Shown: positions 26,261 to 38,060 of the stretch, in pieces
Numbering within the stretch: the first letter of the stretch is position 1
Layout of the letters: each line of letters starts with the position of its first letter
Assembly (NCBI RefSeq): GCF_958450345.1
Contig: NC_088781.1
Coordinates: 30,233,857-30,297,856, forward strand
DNA from: Calliphora vicina
Lineage: Eukaryota; Arthropoda; Insecta; Diptera; Calliphoridae
Direction of reading: 5' to 3'
DNA: 64,000 nt
Translations under genes and position numbers: made by a program
Notes under the pieces: model-generated
The model's database searches: none
What the model was told of the DNA's origin: nothing
Seen by the model: the letters and a program-made list of their open reading frames with translations, nothing else

Positions 26261-27584
26261 TAGGGTATTCATTCGACTAATGATCGTTCGATTAATCGAA
26301 TAATTTCTTACGAATAATTATTCGAACAATTTAAAAATGGCCATTTTCGAATAACGAATAATTGGAACAATTTTATGTAGAATAATCGAATAAAACGAAT
26401 AAATGTTCATATATATTTAAATTTATTAAATTGCTTAAAATTTTTCATAATTTCAAATTTAAATAAGTAATAATGACTCACAAAACTTGTATTGTTTCTG
26501 AAATTCGACAAATAACTAAAGACAAAGGAACTTTCGATCACTGTAGATGAGTGTTCCGATAGCTCCTTCTATAAATATATAAAAATTACTGCAAGAAGTT
26601 ACAATTCTAAAAACAAATCTTTAAAAATTTATAACTTAGGACTTGAAGCAATGAAAATAAAAGGTACGGAATAAAATATTTGTTATTTAGCTGGCGAAAT
26701 ATTAGAAGAATCGCAGTTAATAATCAAAATATTAACTTAGATTAAAGTGGAGTTGAATGTGATGGAGAATGTTATTTTGAAACGGTCGTCGAAAGTGATA
26801 TTGAGGATGACATTTATAATGATTACATTGAAATATATGAAGGCCATACCTGATGTCAAACATAGTAGGACATCTTTGTCTAATAAGGTAATAAACTTTT
26901 TGCGTATTTATAAATGCGTCAATCATGCACTGTCTCACTTCAAATTAACCACGTTCACTGACAATGATAGCAAACTATTGACAGATTCCCTTTATTATGT
27001 AATTCTCCAAGACCACTTTATTAGGCAAAGATTCGGCAACGTTGATAGAGCTTAATGTATAATACAATTTGTTATAAATAATTTAGAAATAGTGAATAAT
27101 TAATTAACTAAAGAATTAGTTACTCAATTTAAAACCCGAATTAATGAACGACATAACAAAGTTTTTACGTTTATATTGTATTTGAATTCAAGATCTTGTC
27201 CAACTAGCTCAAATTTTTTAAAGCATAGCTCCAAAACGGTATAAAGAGTTTGCTAGTTAATTGTTTTGTAGATTGTTTGGGAGTTAATCTGATCAGAATA
27301 TTTCTGATGAAAATTTAATGATGGACTTTGTTTTCGATTGTGTTTTAACATTATCAATACTTGAATTGTTAACTTTAACGTTATGTTTTGTTATCCTTTA
27401 ACAATAGAATATTAAAAAAAAGACATCAAAACTTCAGTCTTAACTTTTAAAAAAAATTTAAATTATTCGAATAATTCGATTAATTTTAAACGTGTGATCG
27501 AATTATTCGAACAAGTTAAAATCTCTTATTCGAGTTATTTGTTTTATTCGAACAAGAGAAAAATCGAATAATTCGAATACCCTA
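26261..27584 (+). mobile_element. hAT-type element interrupting repeat F
   Basis: The ends are TAGGGTATTC and GAATACCCTA, and many ATTCGAATAATTCGATT-like subterminal motifs lie inside both ends. The right flank starts ATCCTCAT. The left flank ends ATCAT, a shortened version of it. The homologous copy of F at about 21536-21546 has GTCCTCAT once. An 8-bp duplication with one degraded side fits hAT. A transposase fragment lies inside. Confidence 0.75.
26528..26671 (+). pseudogene. hAT transposase fragment
   Basis: A 48-codon frame reads ELSITVDECSDSSFYKYIKI and later IYNLGLEAMKIKG. This is the first catalytic region of hAT transposases, where a conserved aspartate and tryptophan usually stand in a TLDEWTS-like motif. 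The tryptophan position here reads Cys. The frame ends in TAA at 26672. No dimerisation domain was recognised downstream, so the enzyme is a relic. Confidence 0.65.
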
Positions 27585-27960
27585 ATCCTCATACCGTATT
27601 CTTTATTAATTTTTAACACTGCGCTCTTTGATATTTTTTACATTGAAATATATACTCCGAAAATTGACCTTTAACCTTTTGGACGTAAACGATTTTATTC
27701 ACACCATTTTAAGGACAATATCTTTGGCTCTAAAACGGAGTAAAAAATTATGCTGATCTGTGAGTAGTTTCAAAGTTATGAGCAATTATGTGTATTTAAT
27801 TTTAGACAATTTTAACAAATTGTCCAGTTTTCAAAACACGATATTTTTACATCGGAATGAGTTTCCATTGAAAAAGTCACTGATATGAGGAACATATTGG
27901 ATATATTATGTATGCGGTAAATTTCATTAAAATCTGGATCACACATGGATCCTCCCAGGA
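27585..27960 (-). repeat. Repeat family F, copy 2, proximal part
   Basis: This is the reverse complement of about 21186-21545, with the same GGATCCATGTG boundary, the GGAAACTCATTCCGATGTAA block and the AATACGGTATGAGGA end. It abuts a plus-strand mariner N-terminal fragment. Confidence 0.7.
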
Positions 27961-27974
27961 CCCATGTGTGGTGC

Positions 27975-28350
27975 CACCAAATTCGATTCTTAAAAATTGA
28001 GCGCTTTACGAAAGAACAACGCGTTATAATTGTGAAATCTGATTACAAAAATTTGGAAAGCTATGCTGAGACCGCTCTCAAACTTCGAAGATTTTTCAGT
28101 CGAGAAAATTTACATTATGTGTCAACCATTCTCAATAAATTTGAAGATGCTGGGTCAACGTACCGGTCGGTTTCTTGAAAACATTTCTGCTGTAAACGAT
28201 CTATTCGTCATCGTTCTCAACAACTTAAAATTTCACGAAGCACTACGCAGCGACAGCAGCTCAAACTAGCAGACCATGGAAAGGGCATGCAATTCGTTTA
28301 ATGGGTAATGGAGCAATGTTCAGTCAATGCCAATTTTTCGAAAAAATCTG
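27975..28350 (+). pseudogene. Mariner transposase relic, N-terminal part (DUF4817 family)
   Basis: The fragment reads FTKEQRVIIVKSDYKNLESY, then LRRFFSRENLHYVSTI, then a frameshift to GRFLENISAVND. At about 28303-28350 the text VMEQCSVNANFSKK follows. These are the same blocks as in the relic at 22250-23262. The gene is cut after SKK by a DINE-like element (28351). The block TTACTGAGACACCC at 28979-28992 may be the mariner's terminal repeat. Confidence 0.7.
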
Positions 28351-28949
28351 TCCGTCTGGTTGGCTGGCTGGCTGTCCATGTAAACCTTGTGCGCAGAGTA
28401 CAGGTCGCAATTTTGAAGATATTTCGATCAAATTTGGTACATATTATTTTTTCGGTCCAAGGACCAAGCCTATTGAAACTGGCTGAAATCGGTCCATTAT
28501 TTCACCAAGCCCCCATACAAATGCCCTTCCGAAATTGGACTTTATCGGTCATAAATATTTAATTTATAAATGTATCTCAACAAATTGAGCTCCTAACAAG
28601 TTTTATATATACAAAATTCATGTCACCAAATTTTGTTACGATCGGTGCATAATTAGTCATAGCTCCCATATAGCCTGCTTCCGAAAATCACTTTAACTTG
28701 CATAAATCGCTTAAAAATGTTGGTAAATACACAAAATTCAACATAGTTAACTTTAATGTAGACATAAATCACACAACCTAATTTCATGGTGATCGGTCCA
28801 TAATTGGTCATAGCCCCCAAATAAGGCCCACTTCGGAAAATCACTCAAAAATATAAATTATTGAAATTTTAAAAGAAAACAGTTTTTGCTATTTTACTTA
28901 GTGTAGTGTATTATATGGTCGGGCTTGACCGACCATACTTTCTTACTTG
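28351..28949 (+). mobile_element. DINE-like family 2 element, 5'-truncated
   Basis: It starts in the GTCCGTCTGGTTGGCTGGC microsatellite block and continues through the family body (GTGCGCAGAGTACAGGTCGC, CATAGCCCCCA). It ends with a hairpin GGTCGG-gcttga-CCGACC and CTTACTTG at 28942-28949. The 5' subterminal repeat is missing. It interrupts a mariner gene, so it is younger than that gene's death or caused it. Confidence 0.75.
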
Positions 28950-29189
28950 TTTTATTTTAAAATGAAAAACAGCATTCTTACTGAGACACCCTTTATAAAC
29001 ATTATCAAGTACTTTAGTCATATGTATGTGAATAAAAGTGTTGCATGTCGTTACCACTGAGTAGTCGTCAAAATTTAAACTAGAATACTACTCTACTAGA
29101 CCCATTAGAAATTTCAATTCAATCAGATTAGAAATGTCTGATGTATTTCCAAAATATTTTGATTCCGCCCATTGTGCATTGTAAACTAA

Positions 29190-29660
29190 TACACCAAACC
29201 ATAGAGAATAGACATAGAATGGAAACTCTCCCGTCAAAGACATAACTCAGTTGTGAGAAACCTAAATGGTGAGAATATATTAGTAGAAAAACCTTATTTC
29301 TCTATGCACCAAACCATAGAGAATTATACATAGAGACGAGACACTCCGATCTGTCAAACAAAAATACAACAAATCATATGTTTGATAGAACATATGATTT
29401 GTATACAATGACTAGCATGTATTTTGTTGTTGCAAGAGTTAGGTTTTTGACAATTACGTCTCGTCCCTATGTTACCAAACCATAGAGAGACATAGAGGGG
29501 AAACTAGAAAAAAACTCAAACAAAAAAATTAATCAAAATTATTTATATATTGATTTTTGTTTTCACTTAGATTTTTCTACTAATACATTCTCACTAATTA
29601 AGTTTGTGACAACTTATATCAACTTATTCCACTCTATATCTATTCTCTATGTACCAAACC
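29190..29660. repeat. Repeat family C, nested copies
   Basis: The motif ACCAAACCATAGAGA occurs at about 29192, 29309 and 29474, and ACCAAACCA again at 29652. Blocks such as GGAAACTCTC..GTCAAAGACATAACTCAGTT recur in family members at 45875-46140 and 63425-63605. Several family-C copies or fragments appear to be inserted next to or into each other. No coding capacity. Confidence 0.65.
29369..29402. repeat. Hairpin in repeat C
   Basis: ACAAATCATATGTT and AACATATGATTTGT form a perfect 14-bp stem around a 6-base loop (TGATAG). It lies in the middle of a family-C copy and may be its centre. Confidence 0.85.
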
Positions 29661-30590
29661 ATTTTAAAATTCCGATTGAGTATTAAAACTGGCATAATTC
29701 TCAAATATACATATTTTTATCATTAACATTTTTTATGTTATTAACAGAAGAAATCATTTAGTAAAATGTGTATTTTCCTTTTTATCGACGTACTCCTAAT
29801 CATCTTTTTTCTTTTCAAAGAATCTGTTAATTTCAAAATGCCTGTCATCAAATCCCCAAACTTAACATCAATTATATTATCACATTTTATTTAAATATTC
29901 TGCTCTATCTTACATCTGACTTTAACCAAAATAACTTTGAGACTTTATTATTTAAATATTATATTGACCGTATTAGAAAGTTTAATTATTATTAAATCTA
30001 ACACCTTCTTTGGTTAGTAATCACTGCAGCTATGAAATAATAATACTTCTTCTCATCCTCCTCTATTTGTGAAATAAATTGACACACAAAAATACAATTC
30101 AAACTTAATCCACTGTATGAATGACAAATAGTTTGATGATGTGATGTGTCATATATTTACATTAGGATGGTTCATAGAAATGAAATAAACAAAATACTAA
30201 CTAAAATTTAAGATATATTACATTTCTAATTTAGAAATATAACTCGGGATAACTCTAATGAACAATATAATTGTGGGATGTGTGTAGATAATTCGATATA
30301 CATAAGTATAAATGTAGGTTTGTGTATTTGAATATGGATTTCTTAAATGAAGTGACAGGACATTAATTATCATTTGCATACAAAACTCTCACAAAATTAT
30401 TTCCTCTCCTTAGATACACACACACATTAAAACCTGTGAGTGTGTTGAAGTGTGGAACTATATAATATTTATATTAGAATAACTATTCCCAAAATGACCA
30501 TAGAAAAGTTTTTTGTGGGGTTAAACTTTATATGTATGTATGTTTATTTAAATAAGTCTTAGAGAGTTTATAGTATGTATCAGAGTTGTA
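29661..30590. other. Unassigned AT-rich DNA
   Basis: No gene or repeat partner was recognised. A short ACACACACACAT run lies near 30415-30426. Confidence 0.5.
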
Positions 30591-31189
30591 AATGAATCAT
30601 TTTTTTATTTTAATTCGTTAAGAATTAGCTAAATTTCGAATTAATTCTTTTCACAACAAAAAAGAATTGAATGAAATTTAAATCAATTCAAACAAATTAG
30701 GCAGAAATGTATTTCAATTCATTTCCAATTCAAATGAATTTTTAAAAATGAGTTGCAATTCGTTTTCAATTCAAATAAATCTGTAAAATGAATTGCAATT
30801 CGTTTCCAATTCAAATAAATTTGTTAAAGTGAATTGCAATTTATTTCCAATTCGTTCGAATTGATTTTGAATTCATTCAAATGAATTAGAACAATGAATT
30901 GAAATTCAAATGAATGAAATCAAAAATGAGTTAGGGTTCCTAATTTCCCGGTCTTTTTCCTTTCCTGGGAGGAAATTAAAAGATCTTTTCAATGTAAATG
31001 AATTAATTTTTGAATTAATTCGCGAATTTGTTAATTAACTAGCTGACCCGACAGACGTTGTCGTGCACCTTTTCTTGATTAAACGCTTAGATATTTTGAG
31101 TTTTAATATTTGTTAATTAACTAGCTGACCTGACAGACGTTGTCGTGCACCTTTTCTTGATTAAACGCTTAGATATTTTGAGTTTTAAT

Positions 31190-31540
31190 ATAAAAAATCG
31201 ATTTTTGTTCGAAATATGAGTGATCACAGATCGAGCTCCTTTTCTTGATTAAACGCTTATTGGCCAAGTTATTAGCGATCTTAGATATTTTGAGTTTTTA
31301 TATAAAAAATCAATTTTTGTTCAGAAATATGAGTGATCACAGATCAAGCTCCTTTTCTTGATTAAACTCTTATTGGCCAAGTTATTAGCGAATATAGATA
31401 TTTTGAGTTTTTATATAAAAAATCGATTTTTGTTCAGAAATATGAGTGATCACAGATCAAGCTGCTTTTCTTGATTAAAAGATTATTGGTCAAGTTATTA
31501 GCGAATTTAGATATTTTGAGTTTTTATAAAAAATCGATTT
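31190..31540 (-). repeat. Helitron internal tandem repeats, period 111-113 bp
   Basis: ATCGATTT-type landmarks fall at about 31198, 31310, 31423 and 31534 (one reads ATCAATTT). Each unit on the minus strand runs through CTGTGATCACTCATATTTC, AAAAATCGATTTTT, ACTCAAAATATCTAAATT and CTAATAACTTG. These blocks match, in the same order, the 114-bp satellite at 53152-59768. Confidence 0.85.
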
Positions 31541-31568
31541 TATGGAATTTTATGGCAAATAGGAACAC

Positions 31569-31784
31569 TCATGGTTTCTCGGATGGACCTAATGTGTCGT
31601 TGGAAAATAAATGGGGGAAACCTGAAACTGGAATGCCTTGTTTCCGCCGTTGAAATTTCTTTGACGATTGATTCCAAGTATAATATCTTGGCTTTTCGGA
31701 GTATAGCAGCGTTCGGCCAAATTTATCATTCCGGCACATATCAAAAAATCTGGTCAATGTTGTAGATGGCGGTCGATCAACCAT
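31569..31784 (-). pseudogene. Helitron RepHel helicase fragment
   Basis: A 71-codon frame reads LTRFFDMCRNDKFGRTLLYS, then PRYYTWNQSSKKFQRRKQG and NDTLG. This is the segment just N-terminal of the conserved YTVHP block in insect Helitron helicases of the Pif1 type. The frame is open but the HUH nuclease and helicase motifs are absent. It is a piece retained in a deletion derivative. The ATG at 31784 is probably internal methionine, not a real start. Confidence 0.75.
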
Positions 31785-32505
31785 TTTCCAGATGCCATGT
31801 TACTACCTTTGGTCACATATTTACAGCATTTCATAAGTGGGCGTATTAGTGATCGTATTATTGGGACTATTGCGAACATTTAATAAAAAATAGCCAAATC
31901 GGTCCAGGTGTTCAGCGATTTTAGATATATCGAATTTTTCTTACGAATTTTACTACGAATATTTAAAATCAAATTAGCCAAATAGCCGTTTTCCTTCAGT
32001 AGAAACTTAAATTGGATAACTACGAACATTTAAACAAAATATTAGCCAAGTCGGTGTAGCCGTTTTCCGAATTTAGATAAATCGAAAAAAGTGGGCGTAA
32101 AAGTGGGCGTGGTAAATTTTTCATTCCGTAAAAACCTAAGTTGGACTATGACCAACATTTAAAAAAAAATGTCTAAATTGATGCAATTACCAACGAACAA
32201 CAATTGATTTTTATTTATATAGAAGAAAAAAATCAATTGAATGAAATTTGAGTCAATTCAAATGAATTTGGTAAAGAAATAATTGCAGTTAATTTCCAAT
32301 TGAAATAAATTTGTAAAAATGAGTTACAATTCGTTTTCAATTCAAATGAATATGTAAAATGAATTGCAATTGACTTTAATTGCAATTATTTTTTACAAAA
32401 TTCATTTGAATTGACTCAAATTTCATTCAATTTATTTTTTTGTGTGAAAATAATTAAATCAAAAATTCGCGAATTAATTCAAAAATGAATTCATTTACAG
32501 CTCTG

Positions 32506-32862
32506 CTATGTTTATGTAGTAGTAAGTGTAGAATTGCATATAGGCTAAACAAATTTTAGTGTTAATTGTTCGTAAATATTTTATAAACTTTATATCTTGA
32601 ATCTTTTGTGGAAAAGTTAAATTAAATGCACTTAATTCGTACAGTTTAATTTATTTCTAAATTGTAGTTTTTAAGATTCCTAACTTTATGAGAGGAAAAA
32701 TTATAAAATTTTGTTGGGGGTCAAATTTGTTAAACAATAACAATTTTAAAGTAAAGTTGGTAAGAATATTTTACAATAATTAAACATGTTTATGTATTAT
32801 TACAAGAACATAAAAATTTTGATTAGTTTTTCCTTTTTTATAGCTAACATCAAATATGTGAA
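32506..32862. other. Unassigned AT-rich DNA
   Basis: No repeat partner or coding signal was recognised between the family-H end and the Mutator-like arm fragment. Confidence 0.5.
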
Positions 32863-33033
32863 TTTTGACCGTCCCCTACTAGAATTATTCTATGTTTTAT
32901 AGAAACACGTTGTGAAAAATATTAGGATGCTAGGATAACGTTAACTGGTGGCGCAACGACACTGAAGTTTTGTGGTGCATTTACAAGGGGAACAAAATTC
33001 AACTTTTTCAGTTTTTATACAAATTTTGCCATT
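32863..33033 (+). repeat. Mutator-like arm fragment
   Basis: This aligns closely to 17940-18115, with shared blocks GAAACACGTTGTG, AGGATAACGTTAACTGGTGG and GCGCAACGAC.CTGAAG. Identity stops exactly at a TTAA (GCCATTAA), where a different sequence begins. Confidence 0.8.
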
Positions 33034-33330
33034 AACTCTTTCTGGCACACTACAAGAAATCGGTGAAAATTAAAGAAAAAATTAGTTTGCTGTTGTTTAT
33101 TAAAGTAATTTATTGAAAAATGTTTATAAAAAAATATTTTATCCTTGCAGGATTCCGCTCAAGGATTTGGTATAATTTGCATACCACCGCACATAAGAAG
33201 TCATTACAGCAAGTTTTCGTTTTGCTTAGACAAACACATCCCGTCTTGCTACAGTGGGCACATCTATGTAGTGTGGTTCATTCTGGTTGGTGGGAGGATG
33301 AGCCTCGCTTTCTTGGATCATCAAAAGGTT
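33034..33330 (-). mobile_element. Possible piggyBac-like 3' remnant
   Basis: It begins at TTAA with CTCTTTCTGGCAC, where homology to the Mutator-like arm ends. TTAA is the obligatory piggyBac target. On the minus strand, about 33160-33280 encodes a cysteine-rich text (RCAHCSKTGCVCLSKTKTCC). PiggyBac transposases end in a cysteine-rich domain near the 3' end. The cysteine spacing is not canonical and no catalytic domain is present, so the call is tentative. Confidence 0.4.
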
Positions 33331-33354
33331 TATTTTTTTATACAAATGTTAGTA

Positions 33355-33870
33355 TGGGATTTTAGAACTTGTGGCCCAAAGTTGAAATTTGTCTAAAAAA
33401 TATGTCAAATTCCGAAAAACATAGGAGAAACATATTCAAAAAATAGGACATGTTTTGTATACCAAAATGTTCTCCGTAAAGATAACTTGCTGAAAAACAT
33501 AAAACTGTCATACATTCTTAAAGAAAGTTTTTTTTAATAAAAAAAGAGTTAAGTCACCTTTTCGCCCAAGAAACAGCAAAAATCTAATAATTGTTGAATT
33601 GAAAATCGTTTATTTTTGGATCCACAATAGATATTGCTTTAAAATCTTTTGTATTTTATTGTTAATTTAGTTGTCTTAATTAACACAAGTACATTCGGTC
33701 CAAAAGTATGATCTATATTTTTAAAAAAGCGGACCAAGTAATGGCAAAATTTTTAAATTTCAATTTTCAAAAGCCTAGAACTCGAAAATTATAAGAGATT
33801 AATAGCACATGTTTTTTCAAGACCTAAAATTTTCCAAAAATATAAAAATCTTTGAAATCGTATGAGAAAC
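33355..33870 (+). repeat. Repeat family D, partial copy
   Basis: This aligns to 38469-38960, with shared blocks such as CCAAAATGTTCTCCGTAAAG, AGAGTTAAGTCACCTTTTCG and AATCGTTTATTTTTGGATCC. It lacks the outer inverted arms of the full copy and runs straight into a DINE-like element. Confidence 0.75.
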
Positions 33871-34601
33871 ACCACCATAGTGGGGAGGGTATAATGCGTT
33901 TGTGCAGATGTTTGTAACGCCCAAAAATATTAGTCTAACACCCATCTTAAAGTATACCGATCGACTTAGAATCACTTTCTGAGTCGATTAAACGATGTCC
34001 GTCCATCCGTCTGGCTGGTCGGCTGGCTGGCTGTTCATGTAAACTTTGTGCGCAGAGTACAGGTCGCAATTTTAAAGATATTTCGATAAAATTTGGTACA
34101 TACTATTTTTTCGGCCCAAGGACCAAACCTATTGAAACTGGCTGAAATCGGTCCATTATTTCACCTAGCCCCCATACAAATGTCCTCCCGAAATTGGACT
34201 TTATCAGTCATAAATGTTTAATTTATAAAGGCTTCATCACAAATTTTGCTCCAAATAAGTTTTATATATACGAAATTCATGTAACCAAATTTTATTATGA
34301 TCGCTCCATAATTAGTCATAGCTCCCATATAGACCCGCTTACGAAATTCACTTTAACGTGCATAAATCGCTTAAAAATTTTGGTATACTCACAAAATTCA
34401 AACTTTCATATAGACATAAATCACACGACCTAATTTCATGGTGATCGGTCCATAATTGGTCATAGCCCCCATATAAGGCCCACTTCCGAAAATCACTCAA
34501 AAATATAAATTATTGAAATTTTAAAAGAAAAATGTTTTTGCTCTTTTACTTAGTGTAGGGTATTATATGGTAGGGCTTGACCGACCATACTTTCTTACTT
34601 G
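33871..34601 (+). mobile_element. DINE-like family 2 element, near full length
   Basis: The left end holds CACCACCATAGTGGGGAGGG. A short GTCCGTCCATCCGTCTGG and GGCTGGCTGGCTG microsatellite lies near 34007-34033. The right end has the hairpin region GGGCTTGACCGACC and CTTACTTG ending at 34601. The body is non-coding. Its layout parallels the 4723-7798 element, but the microsatellite is about 40 bp instead of 2.3 kb. Confidence 0.8.
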
Positions 34602-36400
34602 CTTTTTATATGAGTTCAATGTAAAAAATACACATTAATCTCTTTGATAACTTGGAAACCAATACGAATCTATGCAGTTTTGTGACCAAAATATGCTTTA
34701 ACCATAAAATATTATTGTACTCGTACATAAATATACATATTTTTTTATTTTGGTTTTCTGCTTACTTTTGTTTTCTTTTTGTTTTCTTTTTGTTTGTATT
34801 ATTATCACACAGAAAATTCATTTTCATACTTGTCGATTTGAATTATTGTTAAAGAGTTGAATAAAGCTAAAGTTGTACACAAATCACTACATTGTTGATG
34901 TTGTTTTTGTGGCACTTTTTCTTTCTACTTTCCAGCATTATTTGGATCATGAATAAGTGTATATAGTAGTTACTATATACATATAGTAGATGCATTACAA
35001 AAGGATTTATTGTTACGTTTTTCCAATAGATTGTATGTATTTAGTATACAAACAAAACATTGTTGGTCTACTTCATTTACTATAGGAATCTTTTTACTAA
35101 CTTACATTCAAACATACTTAGTAAGTTATAGAAAACACTGACTTACATCCGATGCATCATTGTTCTGGCTGGTTGGTGTTTTTTTTGTTTGTGTAATGTT
35201 TGTTTTCGATTTGGTGTTGTTAAAAAAAAAAGAACATTATGAGGAGAGGAGGTATGTTAATAACCCTACACCAACTTATTCCACTTGGATTTGATTTTCC
35301 TTAAAAAGTTATAATTTTTTAATTGATCTCCATAACTTTTATTCCATTAATCTCTTTAACTTTGTTTATGTAATTTTTGTAAGTAATATGTGATTTAGCA
35401 AACTTATGATTCATTTATAAATCATATATTGAAGTACTCTATCATGTAACTACAATTTAATGAATCATTCTCAATATAATGATTCTCTGTGCTCAATTTT
35501 ATGTGAATTTGTTTGGTAAAGAAGCTGTACCAAATACAAACCAAAAAAAAACACACAAAAATAAAACTAAACCATACCCATATTGGCTAATGATGAATTT
35601 ATAATGTAGGCCAAGTAGAAAATGAACTAACCTGCTTGAAGGCATACTACTACTATTCTTACATATTTCACAGATTTTGCATGCACAAGAAACAACAGGC
35701 CAGCATCAACATATAAAGGACTTAAATATTAACAAACCTCTAAAGTACATATTTGCATTTATAACTGCTATTTGTTGGTGTAGCCCTGTTATGGTATGTT
35801 TGCTGTGGTGGTTTGACAATAAAATCATTCAATATTCTTCGAATTCTAACATTCTATGCAAACAATCGCATGCACTCACTGTCTTCAGTTGTGAATCTGT
35901 GAAAGTAAATTCTTTTGTTTGTTGCCAAAATTTTAAATTAATGTCCTTGTAACAATTCAATATGACAACAGAATTCCAAAGGCAACGAACACTAACAAAA
36001 AGTGACAAAATTAGAACTTACTCCTTTTTTGTGCATCTATTGTCAACACTTGGAATTTAACAAATTATTTTCGACAGTAAATAAGTTGGTCAAATAAGTG
36101 TGTTTGTGTAGTGTGCCACTAAGTGAAATATTAAGAAATGGTGTGAATAAATGTCAGTGCAGCAAGTCAAAATGTACTTTAAATAGAAACTAAATTTTTT
36201 TTTAAACTAAAATTTTTGGTTTTAAATATTATACATGAATTTGAAAACTATTACTTGGAAGGAAAAAAGGGATTGTATGAAAATATGGTTATTAGAATCT
36301 ACACTTCCACAAATTCAAGTGATCTCGGATATTCGTACTTTTTCCATTTTTATTACTGTTTACCGTCTTAAGTATGTTTCAGTACATTTTCATATGAAAA
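34602..36400. other. Unassigned AT-rich DNA
   Basis: About 1.8 kb with no recognised repeat or gene. The 91-codon frame at 35677-35952 has no family resemblance or codon pattern that would support it. Confidence 0.5.
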
Positions 36401-36532
36401 CAAGTAAGAAAGTATGGCCGGTCAAGCCCGACTATATAATACCCTACACTGAGTAAATGAGCAAAAAATGTTCTCTTTTAAAATTTCAATAATTTTTTTC
36501 GTGAGTGATTTTCATAAATGGGCTTATATGGG
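36401..36532 (-). mobile_element. DINE-like family 2, 3' end fragment
   Basis: It starts CAAGTAAGAAAGTATGG and continues through the hairpin CCGGTCAAGCCCG and the ATACCCTACACTGAGTAAA block. Homology is lost after about 36532. Confidence 0.75.
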
Positions 36533-37204
36533 CTAGACTGAGTACACAGGGCAACAAAATCAAAAAAATTTTAGAGGCTTTTTAAACCACTACACAATTT
36601 TTAAGTATTGTGGTGTCAGTAGTACAAATATGGTCCAAATTTTAAATTCTATGGAGAAGTTTTTTTTTAAATTTTTTTTCTAAATTTGTGAATTTTTTTA
36701 GATGTTTCTCCAAATAATTTATGATAACTCCAAAATGGGTATTCCGATATTATTGAAGTAAAGTTCAAATTTACAAACCCTTAATTTGTTTATATATTGC
36801 GTTTTAATCGGCGCAGTAGTTTCAATAACAAATTGAAGCAATAATTATATTTTATACGTTAAAATATCAAATTTTTGTGTTTTAAAAAACTCATGAAAAA
36901 TCGAAAACGGCATCGGACTAAGCCTTAATTATGTGGAGAAACGTCTAACAAAATTTATAATTTTACTTAAAAATTGTACCACCGACTTAAATTTTCATAT
37001 GAATGATCTAGTGTCTCGGATGTCTAATTTTGCGGATTAATTGAAAAAACAAATTTCAAGTATCGTGAAAACTGAAAGTACCAGATTAAAGAGCACAAAA
37101 TTCTACATCAGCAGGCAAAAAATTAATGTGAAAAAGGGTATTTTTATAGTCACGTGTTGAAATTACATATTGTGAGAGAAAAACCAAAAAAAGTGATAAA
37201 AAAA
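36533..37204. other. Unassigned AT-rich DNA
   Basis: No partner sequence or coding signal was recognised between two DINE-like pieces. Confidence 0.5.
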
Positions 37205-37950
37205 CAAGTAAGAAAGTATGGTCGGTCAAGCCCTACCATATAATACCCTACACTAAGTAAAAGAGCAAAAACATTTTTCTTTTAAAATTTCAATCATTTA
37301 TATTTTTGAGTGATTTTCGGAAGTGGGCCTTATATGGGGGCTATGACCAATTATGGACCGATCACCGAAATTAGGTCGTGTGATTTATGTCTATATTAAA
37401 GTTAACTATGTTGAATTTAGTGTGTATACCAAAATTTTTAAGCGATTTATGCACGTTAATGTGATTTTCGGAAGAGGGTCTATATGGGAGCTATGACTAA
37501 TTATGGAGCGATCGTAACAAATTTTGGTGACATGCATTTTGTGTATATAAAAATTATTTGGAGCGGAATTTGTGGAGATACATAGATAAATTAAACATTT
37601 ATGACCGATAAAATCCAATTTCGAGGGGACATTTGTATGGGGACTAGGTGAAATCATGGACCGATTTCAGCCAGTTTCAATAGGCTTGGTCCTTGGGCCG
37701 AAAAAATAATATGTACCAAATTTCATCGAAATATCTTCAAAATTGCGATCTGTACTCTGCGCACAAGGTTTACATGGACAGCCAGCCAGCCGAGCAGACG
37801 GACGGACGAACATCGTTTAATCGACTCAGAAAGTGATTCTAAGTCGATCGGTATACCTTAAGGTGGGTGTTAGACTAATATTTTTGGGCGTTACAAACAC
37901 CTGCACAAACGCATAATACCCTCCCCACTATGGTGGTGTAGGGTATAATA
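37205..37950 (-). mobile_element. DINE-like family 2 element, full length
   Basis: This is the most complete family-2 copy. It runs from CAAGTAAG (3' end, 37205), hairpin GGTCGGTCAAGCCC and ATACCCTACAC to the 5' subterminal partner GTGTAGGGTATAATA at 37936-37950. A CAGCCAGCCGAGCAGACGG microsatellite block lies near 37782-37803. The subterminal inverted repeats and 3' hairpin support a Helentron/DINE-1-type assignment. Confidence 0.8.
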
Positions 37951-38060
37951 AAATAATTGCGCAAATAAATACTATTTGTAATAGGTAATTTCAAAAAATT
38001 AACAAATCTAATTATGCAACCATCAAGTTCAGGTATTTATTGACATGTTTTGGTATAAAA

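Larger units (their letters stand above)
31039..32223 (-). mobile_element. Helitron with helicase fragment and internal tandem repeats
   Basis: On the minus strand the 5' end reads TCTATATAAATAAAAATC (32223 down) and the 3' end reads ACGTCTGTCGGGTCAGCTAG, followed by T. TC...CTAG termini are the Helitron signature. In its own 5' to 3' order it carries non-coding DNA, a RepHel helicase fragment (31784-31569), about three tandem units of 111-113 bp (31540-31190) and the 3' end. The 3' end is duplicated: an 82-bp unit including flank TTTGTTAATTA recurs at 31121. The base before the TC end is T rather than the usual A. Confidence 0.8.
30591..32505. mobile_element. hAT-type element, family H, containing a Helitron
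   Basis: The ends are CAGAGTTGTAAATGAAT on the left and ATTCATTTACAGCTCTG on the right, hAT-like in form. The flanks GTATGTAT and CTATGTTT match at 6 of 8 positions, a possible old 8-bp duplication. Dense ATTCAAATGAATT-type subterminal motifs fill both sides. A Helitron occupies 31039-32223. No hAT transposase remains. Confidence 0.65.

Noticed and set aside
35677..35952. 91-codon plus-strand frame
   Set aside because: There are no domain, signal or codon-bias features, and frames of this length are expected by chance in 64 kb.
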